Shown: piece after piece, positions 51,378-58,876 of the stretch
How the letters are laid out: each line of letters opens with the position of its first letter
Numbering within the stretch: the stretch's first letter is position 1
Assembly (NCBI GenBank): GCA_017399535.1
Contig: JAFQBX010000041.1
Span: 1 to 64,000 of the forward strand
Length of the DNA: 64,000 nt
Origin: Clostridia bacterium
Lineage (GTDB): Bacteria > Bacillota > Clostridia > Oscillospirales > Acutalibacteraceae
Reading direction: 5' to 3'
The notes under the pieces: model-generated
What the model saw: the letters and a program-made list of their open reading frames with translations, nothing else
Told to the model about the DNA's origin: nothing
Database searches by the model: none
Position numbers and translations under genes: made by a program

Positions 51378-51396
51378 GGCTGTTACGAACTATTTA
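51378..51396 (+). repeat. Shared 19-mer tail, copy 2
   Basis: GGCTGTTACGAACTATTTA, identical to 50166-50184 and in the same orientation, again directly after a terminator-like hairpin. Confidence 0.9.
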
Positions 51397-51437
51397 TATG
51401 CCACTTATATTTCGTCTTTTTAAAAAATGTTATTCTA

Positions 51438-52736
51438 TTAGTGGTTGTCTATATTATAATCATTGAAAAAATTATCAATACTTTCAACCGTATCTTCGCG
51501 TCTTGATTTTTCTGCTGCAAATCCAATAAGATGGTTTTTAATCGAAATGTTGATATCTGCCGCACAGTAACCGTTATAATTACCGCCAAGATAATCATAA
51601 AGCTCGAATATCAAACCTGCATCGCCGCCGCCATGGCCGCCTAAAATGCTTTCTTCTGTCACGTTAAACGGGATTCCTGTTTGCTTCCTATCCTCAAAAG
51701 TATAAACGTTTATTTTATCGCTTTCCATATGGGCAAAGAGCTCGCCTTTTGTGCCGAAAATACGAATATATCTTCCGCCCTCATTGAATGCATTCATGCT
51801 AAGTGTTGCATTAGCACCGCTTTTAAACTGCATATTGACTGTTTGATGATCAACAACATCGTTATTGGCATGATAAACGCACAAACCGAAATCTGTTGTC
51901 TTAAGCGCTGTCATAACTTCTTCATCGGTTGGGATTTCATTCTTAGCAATACCACGTGTGCACGCAGGTCTAAACCATGAGTTATCCTTGTTTTCATAAT
52001 AAAGCTTTTTACTGTTGTAAGGACAAGTATCTTCAATAGGACATCCACCGTCAATACACCTTTTAGGAGCTCCTTCAGGGGCATTTTCAGGTGTAAAATA
52101 TGTAAGTTTGCCGAAGGACTGAATTTTTTCGCAAGGCTCATCTAAAATCCACTGCAGAATGTCTAAATCGTGGCAGCACTTTGCCAAAAGCATAGGTGAA
52201 GTTTCTGATTCACTGTGCCAATTTCCGCGCACATAACTGTGGCTTTGGTGTACGTTTCCTACGGCCTCAACGTGAACAATAGACATAATTTTGCCTATTG
52301 TACCATTCATTACGATTTCCTTGACTTTTTTGAAAAAAGGAGAATATCTTAACACATGACAAACGAGAACCTTTACGCCCTTTTTATCAGCGGCAAGTGC
52401 TAAATTAGCACATTCCTCTGCGGTTGGGGCAACAGGTTTTTCAAGAAGAATATCGTAACCTAATTCAATCGCTTTCATGGCGGGTTCGTAGTGCATATTG
52501 TCCATGGTAGCAATAATGGCTAAGTCAGCCATTTTCGGCTTTGAAAGAATTTCTTTCCAAGTATTAAAGCACATATCATCTGATACATTGTGTTTGTTTT
52601 TAATGCTTTCTCTCCGGCTTTTAATAGGCTCTGCTACACCGACTACCTTAAATTTGTCCTTTAAATCAAGCATTATATTAGTGTATGTAGTGCCTCTTTG
52701 TCCTGCGCCGATTAAAATTGCAGAATATTGTTTCAT
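51438..52736 (-). CDS. Gfo/Idh/MocA family NAD(P)-dependent oxidoreductase
   Basis: The N-terminal Rossmann domain opens SAILIGAGQRGTTYTNIMLD; the EKPVAPT motif (Lys near residue 95) is the usual catalytic/cofactor element. GNWHSESETSPMLLAKCCHD lies in the C-terminal domain. An internal Cys-rich insert (CIDGGCPIEDTCPYNSKK and later ACT) is seen in a subset of these enzymes. I start at ATG 52736, 8 bases after GAGGAG, giving about 432 residues. The divergent AraC regulator is probably its controller. The sugar substrate is unknown. Confidence 0.88.
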   Translation of the reverse strand: MKQYSAILIGAGQRGTTYTNIMLDLKDKFKVVGVAEPIKSRRESIKNKHNVSDDMCFNTWKEILSKPKMADLAIIATMDNMHYEPAMKAIELGYDILLEKPVAPTAEECANLALAADKKGVKVLVCHVLRYSPFFKKVKEIVMNGTIGKIMSIVHVEAVGNVHQSHSYVRGNWHSESETSPMLLAKCCHDLDILQWILDEPCEKIQSFGKLTYFTPENAPEGAPKRCIDGGCPIEDTCPYNSKKLYYENKDNSWFRPACTRGIAKNEIPTDEEVMTALKTTDFGLCVYHANNDVVDHQTVNMQFKSGANATLSMNAFNEGGRYIRIFGTKGELFAHMESDKINVYTFEDRKQTGIPFNVTEESILGGHGGGDAGLIFELYDYLGGNYNGYCAADINISIKNHLIGFAAEKSRREDTVESIDNFFNDYNIDNH

Positions 52737-52776
52737 AAAAATGCTCCTCACGCTTGAAATTTTGTTATACTTATGT

Positions 52777-52830
52777 TAGCATAAAATCGAATATGAAGAT
52801 AGCATAAAACAAGCGTTTTTTAGCATTATT
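52777..52830. promoter_or_regulatory. Candidate AraC operator: three TAGCAT repeats
   Basis: TAGCATAAAA at 52777-52786 and 52800-52809 and TAGCATTATT at 52821-52830 are spaced 23 and 21 bases apart (about two helical turns), between the divergent oxidoreductase and AraC genes. This is the geometry expected for AraC-type dimer half-sites. Confidence 0.55.
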
Positions 52831-52849
52831 TTGATATATTGGTGATAAA

Positions 52850-53665
52850 ATGAATAAAGCGTCAAAAGAAATTACACCGGTTGAATACAGCACCGCTGCA
52901 GTAAAAATACTGCATTTTAAAATTAAACCTCATACAACATGCTTTCAACTTCATTGGCATGACCGTGTTGAGATTATCAGAGTGAAAAAAGGTCAAATGG
53001 TGCTTCAATGTTACAATAATACTGTAAAACTAAAAGAGGGAGAAATGATATTATTCACCCCAAAAACAGCGCACGGAGGTTATACTGACGATGAAGAGGT
53101 AGAGTATGATGTTTTGATGTTCGATTTGAAAATGTTTTACAATCAAACTGATGTTTGCAACCACTTTTTTTCGGCTTTTTATGATGGGGACGCAAAATTT
53201 GAAACGGTCATTTGCAATAGCGAAACCATATCTTGTATCGACAAAATTTGCAATAGCACTGACCATGGCTCACTTGAAATTATTGCGCTTGTTTACAAAC
53301 TAATATCTTTGTTATTTAAAAAGCATTTATACAAGCTCAGCCCTGATTCAAATACAAAAATCAAACTTATAATTGATTATATTGAAGAAAACTATAAGCT
53401 TGATATCAGCACAAAAACACTAAGTAAAAAATTTGGTTATAGTTCTGAACATTTTTGCAGAAAATTCAAAGAATCCACCGGCATTACTCCCATGACCTAT
53501 CTTAAAATTTACCGATTAGAGCAATCTCTTAAAATGATTAAATCTAATGAATATAGCATTAGTGAAATTGCGTTAGAATGCGGCTTTTTAGACGCTAATT
53601 ATTTTACCCGTTGTTTCAAGGCTTATTATGGAGTCCCGCCTAAGCATTATAAAAATAAAAGTTAA
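52850..53665 (+). CDS. AraC family transcriptional regulator
   Basis: The 271-residue protein has an N-terminal cupin sensor domain (HWHDRVEIIRVKKGQM, LKEGEMILFTPKTAHGGY) and a C-terminal AraC double helix-turn-helix: LSKKFGYSSEHFCRKFKEST, then ISEIALECGFLDANYFTRCF and the closing GVPPKHYKNK. It likely senses a sugar and activates the divergent oxidoreductase gene 113 bases away. GGTGAT precedes the ATG. Confidence 0.93.
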   Translation: MNKASKEITPVEYSTAAVKILHFKIKPHTTCFQLHWHDRVEIIRVKKGQMVLQCYNNTVKLKEGEMILFTPKTAHGGYTDDEEVEYDVLMFDLKMFYNQTDVCNHFFSAFYDGDAKFETVICNSETISCIDKICNSTDHGSLEIIALVYKLISLLFKKHLYKLSPDSNTKIKLIIDYIEENYKLDISTKTLSKKFGYSSEHFCRKFKESTGITPMTYLKIYRLEQSLKMIKSNEYSISEIALECGFLDANYFTRCFKAYYGVPPKHYKNKS

Positions 53666-53676
53666 TAGTGAAAAAA

Positions 53677-53712
53677 AGTAAAAATCCCCGTATCAAACGA
53701 TACGAGGATTTT
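53677..53712. terminator. Bidirectional terminator
   Basis: AAAATCCCCGTATC pairs with GATACGAGGATTTT around AAAC. It can end araC on the plus strand and the tRNA-Thr/Tyr transcript on the minus strand. Confidence 0.8.
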
Positions 53713-53798
53713 TGGTGGGAGAGGGTGGATTCGAACCACCGAAGCGAAGCGCAACAGATTTACAGTCTGCCCCCTTTGGCCACTCGGGAACTCTCCCA
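53713..53798 (-). tRNA. tRNA-Tyr(GTA)
   Basis: Class II tRNA on the minus strand: acceptor TGGGAGA paired with TCTCCCA, D arm CCGAGTGGCC, anticodon stem-loop CAGACTGTAAATCTG (anticodon GTA), a long variable arm (GCGCTTCGCTTCGG), T arm GTGGTTCGAATCCAC and encoded CCA. Confidence 0.95.
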
Positions 53799-53820
53799 TA
53801 TTCAGTTAAGCTCGGCTAAA

Positions 53821-53896
53821 TGGAGCTGGTGGACGGACTCGAACCCCCGACCTGCTGATTACAAATCAGCTGCTCTACCAACTGAGCTACACCAGC
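53821..53896 (-). tRNA. tRNA-Thr(TGT)
   Basis: Class I tRNA on the minus strand: acceptor GCTGGTG/CACCAGC, D arm GCTCAGTTGGTAGAGC, anticodon stem-loop CTGATTTGTAATCAG (anticodon TGT), T arm GGGGGTTCGAGTCC and encoded CCA. It is co-transcribed with tRNA-Tyr, 22 bases apart. Confidence 0.95.
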
Positions 53897-54059
53897 ACAA
53901 CCGCGCAAGCAATAATATACCACAGAAGTCGTTTCATGTCAACATTTATTTTCAATTTTTTTAAATTTTTTTCTACCATTAAAAAAGGAGATTTAAACCG
54001 ACTTGACACGGCAATATCTTTGGTATAAAGTAAGGGTAGGAACTACAAGGAGGTGCGTT

Positions 54060-54551
54060 ATGAAAAGATACTTTATTGCCGTAATGATGGTCGTTGCATT
54101 GCTTAATTTTACTGCTTGCACGCATGAAAGCGAAACATCACCTCATACCGAAAACACCTACTCCGACCTCTATCCTCAAAGTGCATTTAGCGAAAATTCG
54201 GCCGATACTACTGATGCCGAATGGCTCAGTGACCTTACCGAATGTGAATATAATAAATTCTATGAATTCAAGGTAAAGGAAACCGCTTCATATAATTTCG
54301 AGATTGTAAAAACCTCGTCAAAAGCGGACGAAAAGCTTAAATGGTTTATATACGTACTCGACGAATCTTTCGTAAACGGACTGCGTTATCTTTACGAGTC
54401 GAACAACCCTGATTGCACCATACAAATGGATGAGGCGGTTTCGCTTAATCTGGTCGAAAACAGTTATATATATTGCTTCTGTTCCTATAACGAGTATAAT
54501 GCGACGAGTGACACAGCCGCAGGGGCATATCTTCTTATCGAAAGGGAATAA
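54060..54551 (+). CDS. Small lipoprotein of unknown function
   Basis: I start at ATG 54060, which lies behind AGGAGG, giving 163 residues with a lipoprotein signal (MKRYFIAVMMVVALLNFTAC). A Ser/Glu-rich linker follows (THESETSPHTENTYS) sharing SPHT with the lipoprotein at 44148, then a small alpha/beta domain ending in EYNATSDTAAGAYLLIERE. A promoter-like TTGACA with TATAAA (15-base spacer; 54003-54029) lies upstream. No family recognised. Confidence 0.7.
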   Translation: MKRYFIAVMMVVALLNFTACTHESETSPHTENTYSDLYPQSAFSENSADTTDAEWLSDLTECEYNKFYEFKVKETASYNFEIVKTSSKADEKLKWFIYVLDESFVNGLRYLYESNNPDCTIQMDEAVSLNLVENSYIYCFCSYNEYNATSDTAAGAYLLIERE

Positions 54552-54555
54552 GCCG

Positions 54556-54729
54556 ATGAAAACAAATTGCGAAGAATGCGTATATTATGTGTATGACGAG
54601 GAAACCGAAAGCTACTGTTGTGAAATGTCTTTCGACGAGGATGAATATGCTCGGTTTTTATCATCATCGAATTACAGTTGTCCGTATTTCCGACTCGATG
54701 ACGAATACGCCATAGCGCGAAAACAATAA
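54556..54729 (+). CDS. DUF6472-like Cys-containing small protein
   Basis: The 57-residue protein starts MKTNCEECVYYVYDEETESY and continues with two further Cys clusters (YCCEMSFDEDEY, NYSCPYFRLDDEYAIARKQ), as in the clostridial DUF6472 family as I remember it. The four conserved Cys suggest a zinc site. It begins 4 bases after the lipoprotein stop, with the ribosome site GAAAGGGAA inside that gene, so the pair is coupled. Confidence 0.75.
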   Translation: MKTNCEECVYYVYDEETESYCCEMSFDEDEYARFLSSSNYSCPYFRLDDEYAIARKQ

Positions 54730-54734
54730 TAAAA

Positions 54735-54768
54735 AAAGCACCTGCCGCGGCAGGTGCTTTTTTTATTT
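54735..54768. terminator. Bidirectional terminator
   Basis: AAAAAAAGCACCTGCCG pairs with CGGCAGGTGCTTTTTTT with minimal loop. It separates the DUF6472-like gene from the convergent alcohol dehydrogenase. Confidence 0.88.
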
Positions 54769-54775
54769 ATCATTA

Positions 54776-55921
54776 TTACATCAAGCTTCTGTAAAGTGCC
54801 TTGATTTCTTCGACAGAGGTTTCTCTCGGATTGCCCGGGCGACAAGCGTCAGCATAAGCCGATTCAGCAAGCTCGTCGATGTCCTCCTCTTTTACAATTC
54901 CTTTGAGAGTCGTCGGAATACCAACGTCCTCGGCCAATTGCTTAACAGCGTTCACGGCGGCTGCTCTGTATTCCTCTTGTGTCATTTTGTCAACGCCTTC
55001 TACGCCCATAGCGATAGCGATGTCGCGGTACTTTGTACCGGTGTATTCAGCGTTATAAGCCATAACGGTCGGCAGGAGAATTGCACATGCCTTTCCGTGA
55101 GGAGTATCGTAATAAGCCGAAAGTGTGTGTGCCATCGAGTGGTCAACACCGAGTCCTACGTTTGAGAAGCCCATACCTGCAACATACTGACCGAGAGCCA
55201 TGCCTTCTCTGCCGTCAGCGTCATTCTTAACAGCGGCTCTGAGACTTCTCGCAATAATTTCGATAGCTTTGATATGGAACATATCCGAAAGCTCCCAAGC
55301 GCCCTTTGTAATATATCCTTCGATAGCGTGTGTGAGAGCGTCCATGCCGGTAGCGGCTGTCAGAGCGGCAGGCATTGTATTCATCATATCAGGGTCAACA
55401 ACGGCAACAACGGGAATGTCGTGAACGTCAACGCAAACGAACTTGCGCTTCTTTTCAACGTCGGTGATAACGTAGTTGATTGTAACCTCGGCAGCGGTTC
55501 CTGCTGTGGTAGCAACTGCGATAATCGGAACACAAGGATTCTTTGTCGGGGCAACACCTTCGAGTGAACGGACGTCCTCGAATTCAGGATTTGTGATAAT
55601 GATACCGATTGCCTTTGCGGTGTCCATTGACGAGCCGCCGCCGATAGCGATAATGCAATCAGCGCCACATTCCTTGAATGTCTTTACGCCATTCTGAACG
55701 TTTTCGATTGTCGGGTTTGCCTTTATATCAGTAAAGAGGGTATAGGGGATGCCTGCCTTTTCGAGAAGGTCGGTCACCTTTTTTGAAATGCCGAATTTTA
55801 CAAGGTCGGGGTCGGTAGCAACAAAGGCCTTTTTAAATCCTCTGCTTTTAATTTCATCAGGTACTGCGTTTATGGCACCTGCGCCGTGATAAGAGGTTTC
55901 GTTAAGTACAAACTTTTTCAT
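54776..55921 (-). CDS. Iron-dependent alcohol dehydrogenase (lactaldehyde-reductase-like)
   Basis: This 381-residue group III dehydrogenase has NAD-binding GGGSSMDTAKAIGI (near residue 98) and the iron ligands in GMDALTHAIEGY (Asp, His) and GVDHSMAHTLSAYYDTPHG (two His). ATG 55921 is chosen: AAGGTGG lies upstream and MKKFVLNETSYHGAGA matches the usual N-terminus, unlike the longer frame. It would interconvert alcohols and aldehydes in fermentation, perhaps lactaldehyde/propanediol; fucose or rhamnose pathway genes are not adjacent. Confidence 0.92.
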   Translation of the reverse strand: MKKFVLNETSYHGAGAINAVPDEIKSRGFKKAFVATDPDLVKFGISKKVTDLLEKAGIPYTLFTDIKANPTIENVQNGVKTFKECGADCIIAIGGGSSMDTAKAIGIIITNPEFEDVRSLEGVAPTKNPCVPIIAVATTAGTAAEVTINYVITDVEKKRKFVCVDVHDIPVVAVVDPDMMNTMPAALTAATGMDALTHAIEGYITKGAWELSDMFHIKAIEIIARSLRAAVKNDADGREGMALGQYVAGMGFSNVGLGVDHSMAHTLSAYYDTPHGKACAILLPTVMAYNAEYTGTKYRDIAIAMGVEGVDKMTQEEYRAAAVNAVKQLAEDVGIPTTLKGIVKEEDIDELAESAYADACRPGNPRETSVEEIKALYRSLM

Positions 55922-56049
55922 TTCAATTAACCACCTTTTAAGATAATTTTTATAACGGTTTTCCGTTACCTTTATTATACATTTAAACAGGTAAACTTGC
56001 AAGAACTTTTTGTTAAAAAAATATCAAACTTTGTCGGGACATAAAAAAT

Positions 56050-56083
56050 ACCCCTTTTTCAACCGAATAGTCGGCAAAAAAGG
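56050..56083 (-). terminator. Terminator of the rsmA operon
   Basis: CCCCTTTTT pairs with AAAAAGGGG, with an inner CCGA/TCGG stem. On the minus strand it ends in TATTTTTTATG, 10 bases after the membrane-protein stop. Confidence 0.7.
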
Positions 56084-56092
56084 GGCAGGGAA

Positions 56093-57007
56093 TTAGGTCA
56101 CCTTGAAGCTGTACTGAATATCGCTTTCCATTGTGCCGCCGGCAATTTCCATCGAAACTACAAAGCTTTTAAATATTGTCGGGATTTCACCGGTAAGGTC
56201 GAATCGATATTCGGCTGTGTTTTTCGGGAAATCGGTAGCGGCTTGGTTGAGTGTAATTACCGTCTTTTCGTCGGTTTCGTCAACGTTCGGCTTGTGAACG
56301 GAGTTGTTTACAGCGTCGACAACGGTATTGAAGATATGCCGTCTTACAGCTTCGCCATATCCTTTTGTCGATTTGAGAGTGAGCTCGTACCCAACATTTT
56401 TCATCGTGCCGCAGCCGAGCGAAAGGGTAAAGTTGTTTAACTGCATACGGAACATTGATTTATCATAACCCATATAGTTAATGTTGCCCTGGCTGGTATT
56501 ATAAATTAGGGTAAAGCGGATAAACTCGTTCATCTCGATTGATGCAGTGGTATCATCGAATTCTTTATCAAAGCCGAAAACGGCGATATCAAGCGTCTTT
56601 CGATTTTCGTTGGTGGAATAAAAGCTTTGTGCTACCGCAATATGATTTTCGCTTTCGTGGATATACGGCTGATTTTCCTTGTAAACCGACGGGTCCATAT
56701 TAAAAAGCTTTGCTATTGTCGGAAACTCGTCAGAAAATCCATTATCCATTTCAAAGTGATTCTCGGGGTCGAGCATAGCGTTATAAACGTCGTAGAATTC
56801 GTTATTTTTTGCAAGTGTTTGTGAAAAATCGACCTTTTCGGTAGTGGTTGTTTCGAAATAATACTTCATTCCGTAATCGGTCGGGGTCATAATGAGGTAT
56901 ATGCCGAATATAAAAAGCGCAATAATAACGCAAATAGAAATGTTTGACCAAATTCGGCGCTTTTTATCGCTCTTTGGCTCATAAGGATTGTATTTACTGT
57001 ATCTCAT
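56093..57007 (-). CDS. Single-pass membrane protein of unknown function
   Basis: The 304 residues have a basic cytoplasmic start (MRYSKYNPYEPKSDKKRRIW), one transmembrane helix (ISICVIIALFIFGIYLIM) and a large extracytoplasmic beta-rich region containing FIRFTLIYNTSQGNINYMGY. The ATG overlaps the rsmA stop by one base (TAATG), so it is translated with rsmA. No family recognised; the operon partnership with rRNA dimethylase appears incidental. Confidence 0.75.
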   Translation of the reverse strand: MRYSKYNPYEPKSDKKRRIWSNISICVIIALFIFGIYLIMTPTDYGMKYYFETTTTEKVDFSQTLAKNNEFYDVYNAMLDPENHFEMDNGFSDEFPTIAKLFNMDPSVYKENQPYIHESENHIAVAQSFYSTNENRKTLDIAVFGFDKEFDDTTASIEMNEFIRFTLIYNTSQGNINYMGYDKSMFRMQLNNFTLSLGCGTMKNVGYELTLKSTKGYGEAVRRHIFNTVVDAVNNSVHKPNVDETDEKTVITLNQAATDFPKNTAEYRFDLTGEIPTIFKSFVVSMEIAGGTMESDIQYSFKVT

Positions 57008-57867
57008 TATCTCACGTCCTTTTTAACAGTGTTTGCAATAGCGGTGAATTGCTCCATCGAAAGCTGTTCGCCGCGGATATTTCGGTCGATGCCGCATTCG
57101 TCCAAAATTTCATAAACCGCTTGTTTATCCATTTTCAGCCCGTTTGAAAGGCAGTTGACCAGCGTCTTTCTTCTCATCGAAAATGCCGCCTTTATGACCT
57201 TGAAAAAGTCGGCAGAGTCAACGTCGTATTCCTTTTCCTTTCCCGAAATGTCGAGCTTTATTACCGCGCTGTCGACCTTTGGTGGCGGCATAAACGAGTC
57301 ACGCGGAACGTTGAACAAAAGCGACGGAGTGCAATAAAATCTGACTGCCGCGGTAACGGCACCGCATTCTCTCGTTCCCATTTCGGCGCAAAGTCGGTCT
57401 GCAGCTTCCTTTTGAACCATTACGGTAATGCTCTCGATTGAAAGATTTGATTCAAGCAGCATCATAATAATCGGAGAGGTGATATAGTAGGGGAGATTGG
57501 CGCAAACTGCAATCTTCATTCCTTGCAATTTTTCGTCAATGAGCTTGTTTAAATCGATTTTCATAACGTCGCCGAAAACTACTTCGACGTTGTTATACTC
57601 GGCAAGCGTTTCGTTTAAAACGGGTCTCAGCTTTTCGTCAATTTCGATTGAAACAACCTTTTTCGCTCTTTTTGCGAGTTCAACCGTGAGTACACCTGCA
57701 CCGGGACCGATTTCGATTATCGCATCGGCATCGGCACATGCATCGTCGGCCATTTGCGGACAAACGGTTGGGTCAATGAGAAAGTTTTGACCCAGCGATT
57801 TTTTTAAATTAAAGCCGTTTTTTTCTAAAATGGCACATAGCGTTCTGTAATTTGAAAGGTCAGCCAT
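57007..57867 (-). CDS. rsmA: 16S rRNA adenine dimethyltransferase RsmA (KsgA)
   Basis: RsmA dimethylates two adjacent adenines near the 3' end of 16S rRNA. The 286 residues have the opener KKSLGQNFLID, SAM motif EIGPGAGVLTVELA, the adenine-binding NLPYYITSPI (motif IV, near residue 125) and the C-terminal MPPPKVDSAVIKL and MRRKTLVNCL. It is the first gene of a two-gene unit. Confidence 0.96.
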   Translation of the reverse strand: MADLSNYRTLCAILEKNGFNLKKSLGQNFLIDPTVCPQMADDACADADAIIEIGPGAGVLTVELAKRAKKVVSIEIDEKLRPVLNETLAEYNNVEVVFGDVMKIDLNKLIDEKLQGMKIAVCANLPYYITSPIIMMLLESNLSIESITVMVQKEAADRLCAEMGTRECGAVTAAVRFYCTPSLLFNVPRDSFMPPPKVDSAVIKLDISGKEKEYDVDSADFFKVIKAAFSMRRKTLVNCLSNGLKMDKQAVYEILDECGIDRNIRGEQLSMEQFTAIANTVKKDVR

Positions 57868-57954
57868 ATATAATCTCCGTTAGTTTTGATACCATAATTA
57901 TATCATATTTTACCTCAAACGCAAATGATATATTTTAATATTTCGTAAATAATG

Positions 57955-57983
57955 GTGACAAATTGAAAAAAGTGTGGTATAAT
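57955..57983 (+). promoter_or_regulatory. Promoter of the unknown gene at 58022
   Basis: GTGACA (57955-57960), 17-base spacer, consensus TATAAT (57978-57983), 38 bases before the start. Confidence 0.65.
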
Positions 57984-58021
57984 GCTTAAAGTTTTTAAAT
58001 AGTACGGAGGTTTTTACGACT

Positions 58022-58762
58022 ATGAATGATAACGCTCTTAAAATAATTCTCAACGAGCTCGAACCTGTTTTTGCGGCTCAGAAGCTTGTTCGTCAGCAGG
58101 GTGACGACGTTGTATATACTAACAGTACCCACGCGGTAAAGATTTGGTATAACGAAGAAAAGAAGCTGTTTATGCTTGATTTGGCTGTGCTGAATGGCGA
58201 GGACAGCGTTGATTTTGTGAATAAGTCGATGTACCTTTTTGACGAAGGAAGTAATGACAAGGATGCCAAATCGGTTGGTAGCGACTTTGCCGATACCCTT
58301 AATAATGCTTTTGGCGTCGTTCATACCAGAAAGGCATCGATTGACCTGCCGTCAAAGGCAGCACCCGGTTCAACTCCCGGTGAAGATGCTTTTTGTAACC
58401 GCTTTTTGACCCTCTATCCGCAGTATAAGGATAAGTATAAGGCCGACGTCGAAAGATATGGCGATTTCCTTTACGAAAGATTTTTCAGCGAAACTGCCGC
58501 TGTTAAACTCAACGAGCTTATGACCTCGGGTGACAAAAAGGCGATTATAAAAATGCTTCAGATGCTCGACGAATTTTACGTTGACGGTAATTTCGACGTT
58601 CAGAGTACAATCACCTATACAATTATCGGCGGTGCCTTCCGCAATGACAACGCCCTTTTCGAAAAAGCATGTGCATTTATGGAAGATAATGCACCACACC
58701 TGCTTATTCCTTCAAAGAATATGATGGAGCACGTTATCGCAAAGGAAAATAAGAAAAAATAA
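58022..58762 (+). CDS. Cytosolic protein of unknown function (246 aa)
   Basis: This is a soluble 246-residue protein. The N-terminal half has alternating strands (VVYTNSTHAVKIWYNEEKKL, FMLDLAVLNGEDSVDFVNKS) and the C-terminal half is helical (FFSETAAVKLNELMTSGDKK). There is no signal peptide or membrane helix. GGAGG precedes the ATG. Sequence style suggests a conserved clostridial family, but I cannot name it. It is transcribed alone between a strong promoter and a terminator. Confidence 0.75.
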   Translation: MNDNALKIILNELEPVFAAQKLVRQQGDDVVYTNSTHAVKIWYNEEKKLFMLDLAVLNGEDSVDFVNKSMYLFDEGSNDKDAKSVGSDFADTLNNAFGVVHTRKASIDLPSKAAPGSTPGEDAFCNRFLTLYPQYKDKYKADVERYGDFLYERFFSETAAVKLNELMTSGDKKAIIKMLQMLDEFYVDGNFDVQSTITYTIIGGAFRNDNALFEKACAFMEDNAPHLLIPSKNMMEHVIAKENKKK

Positions 58763-58765
58763 GTA

Positions 58766-58800
58766 AAAAAAGCGGTCATGTTTTTGTGACCGCTTTTTTA
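58766..58800. terminator. Bidirectional terminator
   Basis: AAAAAAGCGGTCA pairs with TGACCGCTTTTTT around TGTTTTTG. Confidence 0.88.
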
Positions 58801-58807
58801 TGGTTTA

Positions 58808-58836
58808 TTGACAATTAAATAATATAATGATAAAAT
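58808..58836 (+). promoter_or_regulatory. Promoter of the zinc-ribbon membrane protein and nfn genes
   Basis: Consensus TTGACA near 58808, 17-base spacer, TAAAAT; a TATAAT also lies within the spacer. About 40 bases before the start. Confidence 0.6.
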
Positions 58837-58876
58837 TAAAGGTAATTTATTTTTTAAGTAAGGGAATGTAAAGTTT

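Noticed and set aside
53668-53964. 98-aa plus-strand ORF over the tRNA genes
   Set aside because: It is the antisense reading of tRNA-Tyr and tRNA-Thr, a well-known spurious product.
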